A stretch of DNA of 64,000 nucleotides, from positions 434,001 through 498,000 of the forward strand of contig JAOZIA010000024.1 in assembly GCA_026014585.1 (NCBI GenBank), in the 5' to 3' direction. The stretch is from Candidatus Bathyarchaeota archaeon. GTDB lineage: Archaea > Thermoproteota > Bathyarchaeia > Bathyarchaeales > Bathycorpusculaceae. Under the pieces are notes generated by a model. It did not search any database and was not told the origin of the DNA. It worked only from the letters and a program-made list of their open reading frames with translations. The position numbers and the translations under genes were made by a program. The number at the start of each line of letters is the position of its first letter. The stretch's first letter is position 1. Shown here one piece after another: positions 15,698 through 25,929 of this stretch.

Positions 15698-17230
15698 ATG
15701 CCCAAATTAACCCTAAAAACAATCATCAAAGCATACCTCATAGTAATACTCTTACTGGGCATCTTAATTTCGCCTCTGCCACAATTCGCATTAGCACTAA
15801 CACTTCTGGCACTTCAACTCTACACAACCTACAGACCACCCAACCCAAAAATGAACTTAGCAATAATCTTTGGCACACTCACTCTTACCCCATTAACCCT
15901 GACACCGCTAGCCGGAACCACATTCTCGGTCTTATTCATAACGCCAACTATCTATCTATTAGACCAAAACCTGCAGGAAAACGCCCAAGACCAAACATCG
16001 ACACATTCAAAAAACGCAAGAACACCAACAATAACTCTAAAAATACTCTCAACAGCTTTATCCATCGTATTTTTAGCAACCCTCATTACACTTAACATAA
16101 CACTTCTACTATCAACAACCATTCTCATAGTGTATCTTACAGCAATTTTAGGGCACAATTTAATAAAAATCCCCAAAAACCCACTCAAAGAAACAAAAAC
16201 ATGGAACAGAACCTTAGCAGGCAACCCATCAAACAACACAATCGAAATCACCACAACCTCAAAACTACACCTCCACACCACATTAACAGCAACCGAATCA
16301 TGGATACAAATAACCCCCACGAAATACACAACAACCAACACGTCTCAAACAGTAAAAATAACATACACACCACCCCTCGCCGGACCCACAAAACTGCAAC
16401 TCCACGCCACAACCATCGGTCCAAGAGGCTTAATCCCAACTAACCAAACACTCCAACCAGTTGACCTACACATCATCCCCAAAGCCAAATACGCACAGTG
16501 GCTAGCCAAAAAATACCTTGAACAAACCGCTACAGGAACAGCCTCAGCATTAACAACGTCCCCACCACGAACAACAACGGCAGCAAAATACGGCTTGGAA
16601 TACTATGGCAGTCGCCTCTACCAGCCAGGAGACAGACTAAAAGAGGTAGACTGGAAACATACCTTCACCCTTGGTGAACTAGTCGTAAAAGAGTATTCAG
16701 GTGCCCACGGACAACCCACAATTATAGCAGCAGACTTAACCGCCAAAGATACGCAAGATGCTGACAAACTCGCATACAACCTGATAATAGTGGCGTTGAC
16801 CTCAGCCAGAGAATCTTTGCCATCTGCACTAGCAGTCTATAACCAAAAAGAAAGCATTGCATCAACAGCACTTAATAACCCGCGAGAAACACTGAAAGAA
16901 ACACTGAAAATAACTGAAAAAATAACTATAGTTGATCAAGCAGCTAAAGCTTTGCAACCGACAGAAATACGGAGACTCAAAAAGTTTAAAGAAGAAGTTG
17001 AAAAAACACAAAAAATCCTTGCAAAAATTCTGGATTTTGAGGTTGAAGCAAAACAAGCGATCACCAAACAACACCCCGCAACTCAAACACTCAATAGATG
17101 CATTGATAAAACACCGCCTCCAGCAATTATAACAGTCGCCTCATCCATGACACAGGATATGGAAGTATTATCGTTGACTTTAGAAAAACTCAAAACACAA
17201 GGGTATACAATCGTACTGATGCCCAATTAA
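15698..17230 (+). CDS. DUF58 domain protein
   Basis: This 510-residue protein has two pairs of N-terminal membrane helices, then a Thr-rich beta domain (about 165-270). The DUF58 core is YYGSRLYQPGDRLKEVDWK, then LVVKEYSG, followed by a von Willebrand A-like half (PTIIAADLT...). DUF58 proteins are the usual partners of MoxR ATPases. An AAGGA ribosome site precedes the ATG. It is the last gene of the plus-strand operon. The coding strand is strikingly rich in A and C compared with genes downstream. Confidence 0.85.
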   Translation: MPKLTLKTIIKAYLIVILLLGILISPLPQFALALTLLALQLYTTYRPPNPKMNLAIIFGTLTLTPLTLTPLAGTTFSVLFITPTIYLLDQNLQENAQDQTSTHSKNARTPTITLKILSTALSIVFLATLITLNITLLLSTTILIVYLTAILGHNLIKIPKNPLKETKTWNRTLAGNPSNNTIEITTTSKLHLHTTLTATESWIQITPTKYTTTNTSQTVKITYTPPLAGPTKLQLHATTIGPRGLIPTNQTLQPVDLHIIPKAKYAQWLAKKYLEQTATGTASALTTSPPRTTTAAKYGLEYYGSRLYQPGDRLKEVDWKHTFTLGELVVKEYSGAHGQPTIIAADLTAKDTQDADKLAYNLIIVALTSARESLPSALAVYNQKESIASTALNNPRETLKETLKITEKITIVDQAAKALQPTEIRRLKKFKEEVEKTQKILAKILDFEVEAKQAITKQHPATQTLNRCIDKTPPPAIITVASSMTQDMEVLSLTLEKLKTQGYTIVLMPN

Positions 17231-17286
17231 ACTAATTGGAAAAACATAGAATATTAAGAAAAGAAGGAAAGCTTTCTGTTGAAAGG

Positions 17287-17985
17287 TTAGATACGTATCG
17301 CTTTCCAAACAAGCATTTCGTTCATAAAAATTAAGGGTTTACGCTTTGTCATCATGCTAAAAAATAACCATGAATACTGGAGCAGACGGATCAAGCGGGT
17401 GTAATAAAATTGTGGCTGACCAATAATCCAGTAGTTAACTGAATACGCGGATTCTTTCAAAGTTTTGTTTAAAGTTAACGGGGAAAAACGGTTATGTCGA
17501 TGACCATAGTATTCACCTGAAAATTTCATAACCAACGGGGCAGCAATTGAGGGCAGATTTGTGTCAATCCATAATAGAGGATTTAAAACATTCGTTGTGC
17601 AGCCGACAAAGAAACCGGCTTTTTTAGTTATCCTTGAAAATTCGCGAAACACTCCTTTCTTGTCGTCTATATGCTCAATAACGTTTATGCACATAATACC
17701 ATCAAACACATCTGCCTTAAAGGGCAAATTGCTCAAATCAGCAAGCACAAATGCAGAAGCACGATTTTGTCGACGACACGCACGCAAATTTGAACACAGT
17801 AAGTCAACTGCAATACGTTGAGCATTATTTACGGCTTTTTCCATGTTGACACTAACACGTTCTCCGCCACATCCAGCATCTAAAAGCAGAAAGCCTTCAC
17901 GAGATAGTTGCTTTGTTAAGGTAGCTAACGCTTTTGCGTAGAACCCATAGTAGATATATTTTACCAATTTAATATTTTCAGACAT
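17287..17985 (-). CDS. Class I SAM-dependent methyltransferase
   Basis: This is a 232-residue Methyltransf_11-type protein: motif I LLDAGCGGERV, the acidic end of strand 2 (VDLL), ADLSNLPF and the INVIEHIDDK motif. A C-terminal extension (YGHRHNRFSPLTLNKTL) is typical of enzymes that act on sugars or lipid-linked saccharides. Last gene of the minus-strand glycan cluster. The substrate cannot be inferred. Confidence 0.8.
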   Translation of the reverse strand: MSENIKLVKYIYYGFYAKALATLTKQLSREGFLLLDAGCGGERVSVNMEKAVNNAQRIAVDLLCSNLRACRRQNRASAFVLADLSNLPFKADVFDGIMCINVIEHIDDKKGVFREFSRITKKAGFFVGCTTNVLNPLLWIDTNLPSIAAPLVMKFSGEYYGHRHNRFSPLTLNKTLKESAYSVNYWIIGQPQFYYTRLIRLLQYSWLFFSMMTKRKPLIFMNEMLVWKAIRI

Positions 17986-18026
17986 TTTTTAACTCACCAA
18001 ACATAACCAAAATGAACTGAGCAAAC

Positions 18027-19616
18027 TCAATTTTTTCCTGCTAACTGCAGGATATGATACTGATAGAGTATCATTGGCTTAGCGAGTACCCTAAGTAATG
18101 GTACACCTTGAATGACGCGCCCAAGCACTGAAAGCTCGGATTTGCCTACAACATTAAGCAAGGGAATTAATGTAATGTAAACTAACAGGAAAAAAGTGGT
18201 TCCTAAAACCAGAGTTATAATTGATGGAAAGGAAGTTCGCAGTAAAAAGACCAACGGAAGAGGACAAGAAAGCAATGTAGCTAAGTAGATGCGGCTAGTA
18301 TGAGCGAAATCAAATTTTATCTTAAGCTGTTTTGTTGCAATGTAGGCGCCATAGATGGTAGCTAAGGCTCCCGCGATAAGATGCGCAACTATCACACCTA
18401 TTATGCCATAAATTTGCGCTAAAAACGGTGATAGAATAATTGTAACAGAGAAATATATTGAAGTGAACTTTAAGGTCAATCTAGTTTTACCTATACCGTT
18501 AAACAAGCTTGTTAAACCCAGAAAACCCGCACCTACAAGATAATAAATTAAAACGCTAGCAGTCAAATATAGAGCAGCAGAACTGTAACTTGGACTAGTA
18601 TAGATTAATTCAACAATCTGCTTAGAAAAAATCGCAACCAAAGTTGTTGCAGGAAGCATCAATAAACAGGAATACTTGTTTGCTTTACTGAAGAATTCAC
18701 TGACCTGCACTGGACTTGATTCCAATTTGGAAAATGCTGGTAGAAGAGTAGTTGTAATTGCAGTTGGAATAACAGTTAAAAGAGTTACAAAATTGCTTGC
18801 TGCCTTAAAATTGCCAATTGCAGCATCAGTCGTGAAAAAAGCAAGAACCACCTGTTGATACAGCGGAAACAAACCAAGCATAACAACAGAAAAGTACAAA
18901 GGCAAACCATATTTTGTCAGAACTTTAAGAGTCTGAAGCGATTCTTCCTTTTCAAATCTTATACTTGAAACTACTGGTTTAGGTTTCAAAAATTTAGAAA
19001 AAAGGATAACTGCACCAAGAACAGAGGCTACTGCAAATCCTCCAATATAACCTATCAGTACACCTGTTAAGCTAAAACTAAAAATCAGCAAGATTATCTG
19101 AAAAACAGTCTTCATTATAGCTTGAATATTGTTTGATAACGCACTATACTGAGCTTGGTCAAGACCTACAAACGCAGAATTAGTTGTCGTAAAAATCACT
19201 TGAAAGACAACTGATAATGAAGCTATCTGAATGTAGAAAGCGCTGTCAGGTCGGTTAATAATTAAGCTGAAATAGTTAGCAAATACAATACTAAAAATAG
19301 ATAAGGCTATAGCGATGCTTAACCTGAAGAGCAAGCCTTGACGGATGATGACGGGAACACGCTCTTCCTGCCCTTTGGCACGAAGGCTTGCAACAAACTT
19401 TGTGACACCAGCATTTATCCCAAAGTCTGTGAACAGAAGCAAGAGGGAAGGAATAACAAGAACAAGGGTGTACTGACCATATAATGAAGGTCCTAAGATG
19501 TTTCCTATCAGAATAGCAGAAATAGCCATAACAGCTGTTGCCACGGTTGCCCCTGAAAAAAGGAAAAAACCACCCCTAGCGGATTCTGTAGTAACTTTGG
19601 TTAGCTCATCGGTCAA
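18027..19616 (-). CDS. Polysaccharide/oligosaccharide flippase (Wzx-like, MOP superfamily)
   Basis: This 529-residue protein has about 14 membrane helices. It has the typical N-terminal GGFFLFSGATVATAVMAISA and LVIPSLLLLFTDFGINAGVTKFVA signatures of oligosaccharide flippases. It likely moves lipid-linked sugars made by this cluster across the membrane. The start codon is TTG at 19616. It lies 6 bases after the upstream methyltransferase gene. Confidence 0.85.
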   Translation of the reverse strand: MTDELTKVTTESARGGFFLFSGATVATAVMAISAILIGNILGPSLYGQYTLVLVIPSLLLLFTDFGINAGVTKFVASLRAKGQEERVPVIIRQGLLFRLSIAIALSIFSIVFANYFSLIINRPDSAFYIQIASLSVVFQVIFTTTNSAFVGLDQAQYSALSNNIQAIMKTVFQIILLIFSFSLTGVLIGYIGGFAVASVLGAVILFSKFLKPKPVVSSIRFEKEESLQTLKVLTKYGLPLYFSVVMLGLFPLYQQVVLAFFTTDAAIGNFKAASNFVTLLTVIPTAITTTLLPAFSKLESSPVQVSEFFSKANKYSCLLMLPATTLVAIFSKQIVELIYTSPSYSSAALYLTASVLIYYLVGAGFLGLTSLFNGIGKTRLTLKFTSIYFSVTIILSPFLAQIYGIIGVIVAHLIAGALATIYGAYIATKQLKIKFDFAHTSRIYLATLLSCPLPLVFLLRTSFPSIITLVLGTTFFLLVYITLIPLLNVVGKSELSVLGRVIQGVPLLRVLAKPMILYQYHILQLAGKN

Positions 19617-19622
19617 GCATTT

Positions 19623-20444
19623 TCAACGCGTTTTATATTCTATAGGCTGGAACGTTTTTCTGCAAAAAAACACCACTTCATCAGGGTTTAATGCAAATCT
19701 GTTGGTTGAATAATCAGTTAATTTTATCTCTTCAACTATAAACCCTACAGATTGCAAACGTTTAACGTAATCATTTTTACTGTAGATTCGAACATGACCT
19801 GATTGACCAAACACTCGCTCGCATTCCTCACCCGAAATAACAGAAGAATCCTCAAATGTTTCTGCCAACATTGGCGAATAAGGAATCTGTAAAACAGCCC
19901 AACCGTCTGCCTTCAAAACCCGGTATAACTCTTTCATTGCTGATATATCGTCAATTATATGTTCAAAAACATGATTGCAGATAATAGCATCAAAGGAGTT
20001 GGAGGAAAAACTGTTTTTTCGAAGGTCAATTTTTATTTTTGCTAAAGGACTACTCAAGTCAGCAGGTAAATAGGTTATTTCTTGTTTTTCCAAAATCTTT
20101 TTTAATACTCTTTCTGGCGCAACATGAAGCAGAGTTATTTTTTTATTTATCAATTGATGGGTTGTTAGAAACAGGTAAACAAGTCGTTCACGGTCTCCTG
20201 ACAAACAGTAGGGACAAATGGCGTTCAACCGATAACCCCCACCGACAATTTTTTTCTCTTTCAAAACAGGCAAGTCCAACCCAGTAGGCAAGAATTTTCT
20301 AAAAGAACGCGAACAAAAAGGGCAAGTAAACTTATTTCCCAGATAAAAAAGGGAACATATTGACCGTATTGCTAATGAAGCAAAATTTCTTAAAGCAATG
20401 CTATGAGTTCTCGGCAATATTCTGTTGACTTGTTTTATTTTCAA
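19623..20444 (-). CDS. SAM-dependent methyltransferase with N-terminal zinc ribbon
   Basis: The TTG start overlaps the TGA of the upstream fusion gene (TTGA). Residues about 40-85 carry two Cys pairs (CPFCSRSFRKFLP and CPYCLSGDRERL), a ribbon seen in a family of glycan-cluster methyltransferases. The Rossmann part shows FDAIICNHVFEHI and MKELYRVLKADGWAVLQIPY. Motif I is weak (TLLHVAPERVLKKIL). It is probably a sugar or nucleotide-sugar methyltransferase; no closer call is possible. Confidence 0.75.
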   Translation of the reverse strand: MKIKQVNRILPRTHSIALRNFASLAIRSICSLFYLGNKFTCPFCSRSFRKFLPTGLDLPVLKEKKIVGGGYRLNAICPYCLSGDRERLVYLFLTTHQLINKKITLLHVAPERVLKKILEKQEITYLPADLSSPLAKIKIDLRKNSFSSNSFDAIICNHVFEHIIDDISAMKELYRVLKADGWAVLQIPYSPMLAETFEDSSVISGEECERVFGQSGHVRIYSKNDYVKRLQSVGFIVEEIKLTDYSTNRFALNPDEVVFFCRKTFQPIEYKTR

Positions 20445-22984
20445 AGTACACCTTTTTTCGTTGGTTGCATAATGTTCTGAACATGAGAAAAAACACTTTG
20501 TTCTTTCTGGATGTTTGCCGTTGTGCAGCTGATTTTTTTGGTTTCAAAATTGCAGGTACTGAGCATTTGTTGGAGTTTTTCGTTTATTTTTTCCGAGTGT
20601 ACTGTTTTTCGGACATCAAAAAAGAAGTCCATCTGATTAAAGCGTTGCATTAACTCTTCATATTTTATGGCCCACCCGAGGACCAAAGCAGGCACCCCAT
20701 TTTTGTAGGCATGGATTATGGCATGATAACGGGAAGCTATAATGAAATCAAATTGTTTTATCACATATTCTAATTCGAAAGAATTCAGATCATCCACAAT
20801 AACTTGCACATTTTTGTCATCTGAGAAGTGACTCTTGATTTTATTGGTAACCTCCAAGTCTTCAGACGAGTGCCTTAGCAAATAAACTGTTTTCTTAGCT
20901 GACAATAAGGTAGCTATCATTTGGAAATAAAGTAAGTAAATTTCTTTAGAATTTGCGTGTTCAATAACTCTAAGGTTAGGAATGATACCCACGGAATCAG
21001 GGTCAACATGGATAAGTTTTAGCTGAACATGCCCTGAATATACGCGTAAAGGATCACAACTGTTTTGAAGCACAATATCATAGCCTTTTTCTGCATTTTT
21101 ACTAAAAATTCTTGCATAACGTAACCCTTCTTGTTCTCTTGCAAATATTTTTTGTGGATATTTCAGATATGTTGACAATAATGGGGTTAGCATGAATTTG
21201 AATTTTAAAGGATAGCTAAATGGACCTATTGACTGAGGAAAAATATAGTAGGGAACAGAATGTTTTTTGGCAGCAGCTATATTTAACAAGTAACTGATAT
21301 TTCGTAGCAAACCCCATTGTGAAGATAAAGCAAATCCACTGATATCTATAAAACAGCAAGAATCGTCTACAACACTATTTAGTAAACTATGCAACAACTT
21401 ATGCTTGCTTTTGTTAACGAATAATTTGCCGTTGAATGCGGAAAACCAAAGTCTAGTTTCAATATCCCAAGGAAGTATTCTAAAACTGTAACGCATCTTT
21501 TCCAATTCATCCCGGTCATAATCCGATGCTGAAAGCATTATGATTTTTTTGTCAGGATATCTTTGCTTCACTTGGTCAACCACAGTAAAAGTCATTGCTT
21601 GGGCCCCTTTATTGAACAAATCAGCACCAACAATGATTACGTTCTGACCGCTGTGATTTTTCAATCTTGACCCTCGAGTTAAAACATCAGTGCCCACTAT
21701 AGATGCAAAACCGACTCCTAACTCTAAAATTTTCTTTGCTTTAAACAGATTTTGAGAAACATTACTCAAAAATATTGCAGACTTTATTTTGACAACATTA
21801 TAAGTCATGCCCCACATAATTTCTTTAGGGGTTCCAAAAAAAATGTTTTTTACTTCAGGAGTTTTTAGGTCCTCACCATATTTTGCTATTAAAAACTGTA
21901 TATTAGTGATGTTTTTGGTTTTTTCTTGGATAACTTGAGATTTCTCAACTGAAGCCATAGAAGATTTTTCTACTGTGAAAAACTTGGAGTACCTTTCAAA
22001 AATGCTCTTGCCTTTTTCAGTTCTAATTATGACACTTGATTTTCCACAGTAATCATCTTTCCCTTTTATATAGCAGTCGCCCACGGAAATATCAGCATAT
22101 TTGTTTAGTTTATTAATACAAAACCGGCACCGGTTCAGTTGAAAAAAATCTTGGAGATTTATTCTTACGTTTCTATGTATGATTTTTTGTCTTCCTGAAT
22201 CAAACACCATCTTTGTGTGTCCAGGCCAACCACTTTTTTCTTTGGTTCGATATTCAAACTTTACAATCTGCTCATCACCTGTTTTGTATGTGTCTTCAAC
22301 AAAGCGCAGAAAGTTGAAGTTCAGATTTTTATCACAAAAAAGCCCAATTAAGAAAAGATTCTCTTTATTGATTCCAAATTTTTGTATGAAATGGGTAATT
22401 CCCCAGATTTGGCAGGATGTACCCACGATTACGTATTTTTTGTCTTCCCTACGTTTCAACACTTTTATAACATTATATACCGAAGCAGGAACATACTTGG
22501 ATTTTGCACATCTCATCACCTCGGCAACGTCGGTTGCAACTGTTAATCGAGCGGGTTTACCTTCAAACTTGTCAAAGTCTAAAACAAAAGCAGCATCAAA
22601 CTCTTTGTTTTTTAGTAACTCAACAATTAAAGTCGTAACTAATCCGCCACTAGTCGAATTCAGCCGCACGTCAGGGTTATTGCTGTATGCAGTATAGCAG
22701 CCTAAACAATTGCCCATCATAGCAGATACTGTATTCTTTTTTCCAATTGCATCTACAACATCAAGATTGATGCCAGGACAAAACTCCAAACAGAGTCCAC
22801 AACGTGCACATTTTTTATCATTGACTTTTGGTAGGAACTGACCGAACTTATTTTCCATTATGATTGCGTTTTTTGGGCAGACGGCTGCACAGATTTCACA
22901 TGACACACATAAATGGTGGTTTCTTGTTTTTGTCACGTTCGATTCCGAGAAGTTAATCGAGCTGGTTAGGACTTGCTTACTCAT
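20441..22984 (-). CDS. FrhB-like iron-sulfur protein fused to polysaccharide pyruvyl transferase
   Basis: The ATG at 22984 gives an 847-residue protein; the open frame reaches 23044, inside the upstream gene. Residues about 25-75 hold two 4Fe-4S motifs (CVSCEICAAVCP, CARCGLCLEFCPG). Next comes the F420-hydrogenase/dehydrogenase beta-subunit fold (SGGLVTTLIVELL, VGTSCQIWG, CRFCINKLNKYADISVGDC). From about residue 450 a CsaB/WcaK-type pyruvyl transferase follows, with NVIIVGADLFNKGAQAM and the C-terminal SRYHAIIHAYKNGVPALVLGW. The same two domains occur as separate adjacent genes at 25930-28479. It probably modifies a glycan; the redox role is unknown. Confidence 0.85.
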   Translation of the reverse strand: MSKQVLTSSINFSESNVTKTRNHHLCVSCEICAAVCPKNAIIMENKFGQFLPKVNDKKCARCGLCLEFCPGINLDVVDAIGKKNTVSAMMGNCLGCYTAYSNNPDVRLNSTSGGLVTTLIVELLKNKEFDAAFVLDFDKFEGKPARLTVATDVAEVMRCAKSKYVPASVYNVIKVLKRREDKKYVIVGTSCQIWGITHFIQKFGINKENLFLIGLFCDKNLNFNFLRFVEDTYKTGDEQIVKFEYRTKEKSGWPGHTKMVFDSGRQKIIHRNVRINLQDFFQLNRCRFCINKLNKYADISVGDCYIKGKDDYCGKSSVIIRTEKGKSIFERYSKFFTVEKSSMASVEKSQVIQEKTKNITNIQFLIAKYGEDLKTPEVKNIFFGTPKEIMWGMTYNVVKIKSAIFLSNVSQNLFKAKKILELGVGFASIVGTDVLTRGSRLKNHSGQNVIIVGADLFNKGAQAMTFTVVDQVKQRYPDKKIIMLSASDYDRDELEKMRYSFRILPWDIETRLWFSAFNGKLFVNKSKHKLLHSLLNSVVDDSCCFIDISGFALSSQWGLLRNISYLLNIAAAKKHSVPYYIFPQSIGPFSYPLKFKFMLTPLLSTYLKYPQKIFAREQEGLRYARIFSKNAEKGYDIVLQNSCDPLRVYSGHVQLKLIHVDPDSVGIIPNLRVIEHANSKEIYLLYFQMIATLLSAKKTVYLLRHSSEDLEVTNKIKSHFSDDKNVQVIVDDLNSFELEYVIKQFDFIIASRYHAIIHAYKNGVPALVLGWAIKYEELMQRFNQMDFFFDVRKTVHSEKINEKLQQMLSTCNFETKKISCTTANIQKEQSVFSHVQNIMQPTKKGVL

Positions 22985-24698
22985 ATATGAGGTCATAACC
23001 ATTGTTGTATACAAGATTGAAGAGGTCAGGTAACTCTGCAACATATTTTTCTGCGGTTATGTCACTTACGCCTCCGACGGTGGTATAACTCAGGGTTGCA
23101 GAACTAATTATGATTGCATCTGAAGAGTATTCAAAGTTGTTATCGTTAATTTTGTTGTTGAAGTCCCGTGAAAAACTTACAAGGTTAGGCCAAGCAAATA
23201 ATTTAACAATTCCACCAAAACGTAAATCACCATTAAAGGATTGTTCATCAACACTATGTTGCGAAGCAAAAACAGCTGTGTCTACGTTTGCATCGTTAAA
23301 ACATGAATAATACATAATTGAGTAAGAGGAAGCATTAGTTATCGGCGAGATGGCAATTGCACCAACAAAAAGCACCATTATTAAGCCATAAACAAACTTG
23401 TTATGTCTCAGCTTCCAACAAATCACAAATACACTAATTGAAGTCAGCAAAATGAGGAATTTGTCAAAAATAAATAGAAAACGTTCACTAAAGCCAATAG
23501 GGACACCAACCCCTAATGCAAACCAGATTGCACCAGTAGTCAAAGCTACTGAAGCAAGAAGCAGTATACGTATATACTGAACATCGAGTCTCTTCTTAAC
23601 AAACAGGTATAATGCCCACAACAAAACAGGAACAACCACTGCCAACGGGAGAAAGAAACGAATAAACTTGCCCAACTGCGACATTACCGCAAGCTGATCT
23701 GCAATTTCAGGAATCAAAGGAGAGGTAGCAAATGCACCGCGAGCAACAGGCGTTATTTCGCCAATAACCATGCTTTCTAACGTGAATACAGAGGTTCTGA
23801 ATACAAATAATGAAGAGTAAAGCCACCAACAAATTGTACTAACCAGCAAAATCAGAGCAACTGACAGGTATTTTCTGAAGGGAAAGGAAAAAATTTCTAT
23901 GGAGAAACGCGAGAAAAATTTATAGCTACACACTATGACCAGCAGTAATAGCCCTAAAGTAAGTGGGAGGTAAGCGTGGTATGCAATGCTTACAGCGCCT
24001 ATGAAGAAGGATAGAAGTAGGAATCCTTGTTTATGAGTGAATAATCCGTAAAAAAATATGAACAGCGAAATAAGAATCAAAGAAAGTGTTATAGTGAAAG
24101 GTGAATAGTGTATTGATTTTGGCTCAACCAAAATGAGTAGCACAATAGAAAGTATACCTGCACGTGGTCCAAAGAATCTCTTGATAAAAACAAAGGACAC
24201 AAAAACTAAGAGACCTTGAACAATTATCGCAAGAATGCTAGTGCTTAACGGAAAAATTGTGCCAGTGACTTGTTCAAAAACGTCTGTAAGCAAAAATGTG
24301 TTGGGCCAGTAAAGGTAGCCACTGGCTTGTATTCCTTGAGACGCAAGGACGTTAACGTTTAGATAATGGGTAAATATATCGTAGTGCACTAGCCCGTTAA
24401 AAAGGTAATAGGGAAAAATTATTTTTATAGAGAAAGCGCTTATGGCGATGAAAAATGCAGCTAAGTAGTAGTAAATGCTTTTTTTGATTTTAGGTAAAAG
24501 CAAAAACACTGAAAGTCCTGCAAACCCTAACACAACATTGAGCCAAGGGAAGTTAAGCCAAAAATTTAGCGGACCACTGTAGGCAGTTAGCGTCAAACTT
24601 TTGTCAGCAGTTATGAACAGTATAGCAGTTAATAGTATGAAAACAAGAATTAACGGGACTACTGCAAGCTGCTGCTTAAATGAGGTTATCTTATTCAA
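22977..24698 (-). CDS. Polytopic membrane protein, probable GT-C type glycosyltransferase or polymerase
   Basis: This 573-residue protein has about 12 membrane helices and a C-terminal soluble tail of about 90 residues. A large first loop, VHYDIFTHYLNVNVLASQG then YLYWPNTFLLTDVF, has the acidic character of GT-C active sites. The TTG start overlaps the end of the upstream glycosyltransferase by 8 bases; its own 3' end overlaps the FrhB fusion. It could be a sugar transferase or glycan polymerase; the sequence cannot separate these. Confidence 0.6.
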   Translation of the reverse strand: MNKITSFKQQLAVVPLILVFILLTAILFITADKSLTLTAYSGPLNFWLNFPWLNVVLGFAGLSVFLLLPKIKKSIYYYLAAFFIAISAFSIKIIFPYYLFNGLVHYDIFTHYLNVNVLASQGIQASGYLYWPNTFLLTDVFEQVTGTIFPLSTSILAIIVQGLLVFVSFVFIKRFFGPRAGILSIVLLILVEPKSIHYSPFTITLSLILISLFIFFYGLFTHKQGFLLLSFFIGAVSIAYHAYLPLTLGLLLLVIVCSYKFFSRFSIEIFSFPFRKYLSVALILLVSTICWWLYSSLFVFRTSVFTLESMVIGEITPVARGAFATSPLIPEIADQLAVMSQLGKFIRFFLPLAVVVPVLLWALYLFVKKRLDVQYIRILLLASVALTTGAIWFALGVGVPIGFSERFLFIFDKFLILLTSISVFVICWKLRHNKFVYGLIMVLFVGAIAISPITNASSYSIMYYSCFNDANVDTAVFASQHSVDEQSFNGDLRFGGIVKLFAWPNLVSFSRDFNNKINDNNFEYSSDAIIISSATLSYTTVGGVSDITAEKYVAELPDLFNLVYNNGYDLIYE

Positions 24699-25899
24699 AC
24701 GCTCGTTTATTTATTGATGAAAGCATCTGTTCAGCCACTACCTCTGGCTTATGAGAAACAACGTACACATTTAAATGCTCAGAAACCGTTTTAACTATCT
24801 TAAACCTCAAATCATCATCAACAAGCAGTCTCTGAATTTTTGAAGCCCAACTCTGAGGCTCATTTTCATCAACAACCATGTATTCTTCTACCCCAGTTCC
24901 AGACAACAAATCAGTTATTGCATCCGTTTTAGTTGCGACAATGGGCACATTGGCTACTACTGCTTCCACAAACTTCATCGGAACCACATTATTTAGCAGT
25001 TTTGACCGCGGAATTAAAAGTAAATCTAACGAGTTGTAAATCGCAGGCATCTCTTTCTCCGGAACACGCAAAATCAAAGAGCCTTTTACATTTAAACGCT
25101 TCATCAACTTGCTTACCCGTGCTTCATCGCGTAAATCGCCGGTACCCACTATGAGCAGTTGAGAATTAGACACGACTTTTTGAACCAAACTCATTGCCTC
25201 AACTACGACATCAACCGAGTGAACCGGTGAAAGGTTACCCACATAACCAACTACATACTCCTTTTTAGGCAATGATGAAATAGGAGTAGGTCTACTGAAA
25301 AGTTCAAAAGAAACAGGTTGCGGTAACACAACAATGTGATTATCGTTTCCTCTTATTTTTGCAATTACATTAACAAATCCTGGAATTGAAAAGATTGTAT
25401 CAGCGTTTTTAATAAGGTATTTTTCCAAAGACCAACCCATATTTGTGGCAATTCTCTTAAAGAGGCTTTTCTTTCCAGCATAAAGGTGATCAGATGAAAT
25501 AGAGGCAATCTTTACTGCAACAGGACCTAAAATCTTTCGCAGTGTAACAAAACCAAAAGCTAACCAGGTTCCCCTAATATATATCACGTCAAAAGACCGC
25601 GTTAATTTCAGGAAGACAGCAATTGAAGATAACAGAAAACCATAGATTACCAGTTGTAGCATATAAAAAAATGGACAAGGCGCAGGTATTCTTGGAAGAG
25701 TTATTGTATCCATTTTTTCAGTGTTAACTGGTTCTCTTGGCTGCATTATACTTTGAATGGTACTAATGGCAATAACCGATACGTGCTCTACTCGCTTGTG
25801 AGAAGCAAGACTGGTTGCAATACGCCGTTCATTAACAGCATTTCCCACAAGACCATGAAAACCTTCCAAAATCATCAGTACCTTAACCAATTTGCTCAC
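24691..25899 (-). CDS. Glycosyltransferase family 4 protein
   Basis: This 402-residue GT-B protein has an N-terminal MILEGFHGLVGNAVNERR, a middle hydrophobic helix (FYMLQLVIYGFLLSSIAVFL) and a C-terminal half with VVGYVGNLSPVHSVDVVVEAM, LLIVGTGD and LLIPRSKLLNNVVPMKFVEAV. The usual E-x7-E motif reads KFVEAVVANVPIVAT with one clear Glu. GTG start at 25899. It is part of the glycan cluster; donor unknown. Confidence 0.85.
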   Translation of the reverse strand: MSKLVKVLMILEGFHGLVGNAVNERRIATSLASHKRVEHVSVIAISTIQSIMQPREPVNTEKMDTITLPRIPAPCPFFYMLQLVIYGFLLSSIAVFLKLTRSFDVIYIRGTWLAFGFVTLRKILGPVAVKIASISSDHLYAGKKSLFKRIATNMGWSLEKYLIKNADTIFSIPGFVNVIAKIRGNDNHIVVLPQPVSFELFSRPTPISSLPKKEYVVGYVGNLSPVHSVDVVVEAMSLVQKVVSNSQLLIVGTGDLRDEARVSKLMKRLNVKGSLILRVPEKEMPAIYNSLDLLLIPRSKLLNNVVPMKFVEAVVANVPIVATKTDAITDLLSGTGVEEYMVVDENEPQSWASKIQRLLVDDDLRFKIVKTVSEHLNVYVVSHKPEVVAEQMLSSINKRAFE

Positions 25900-25929
25900 C
25901 TACTTTAACGCGTGATATTCTGCCGTTTG

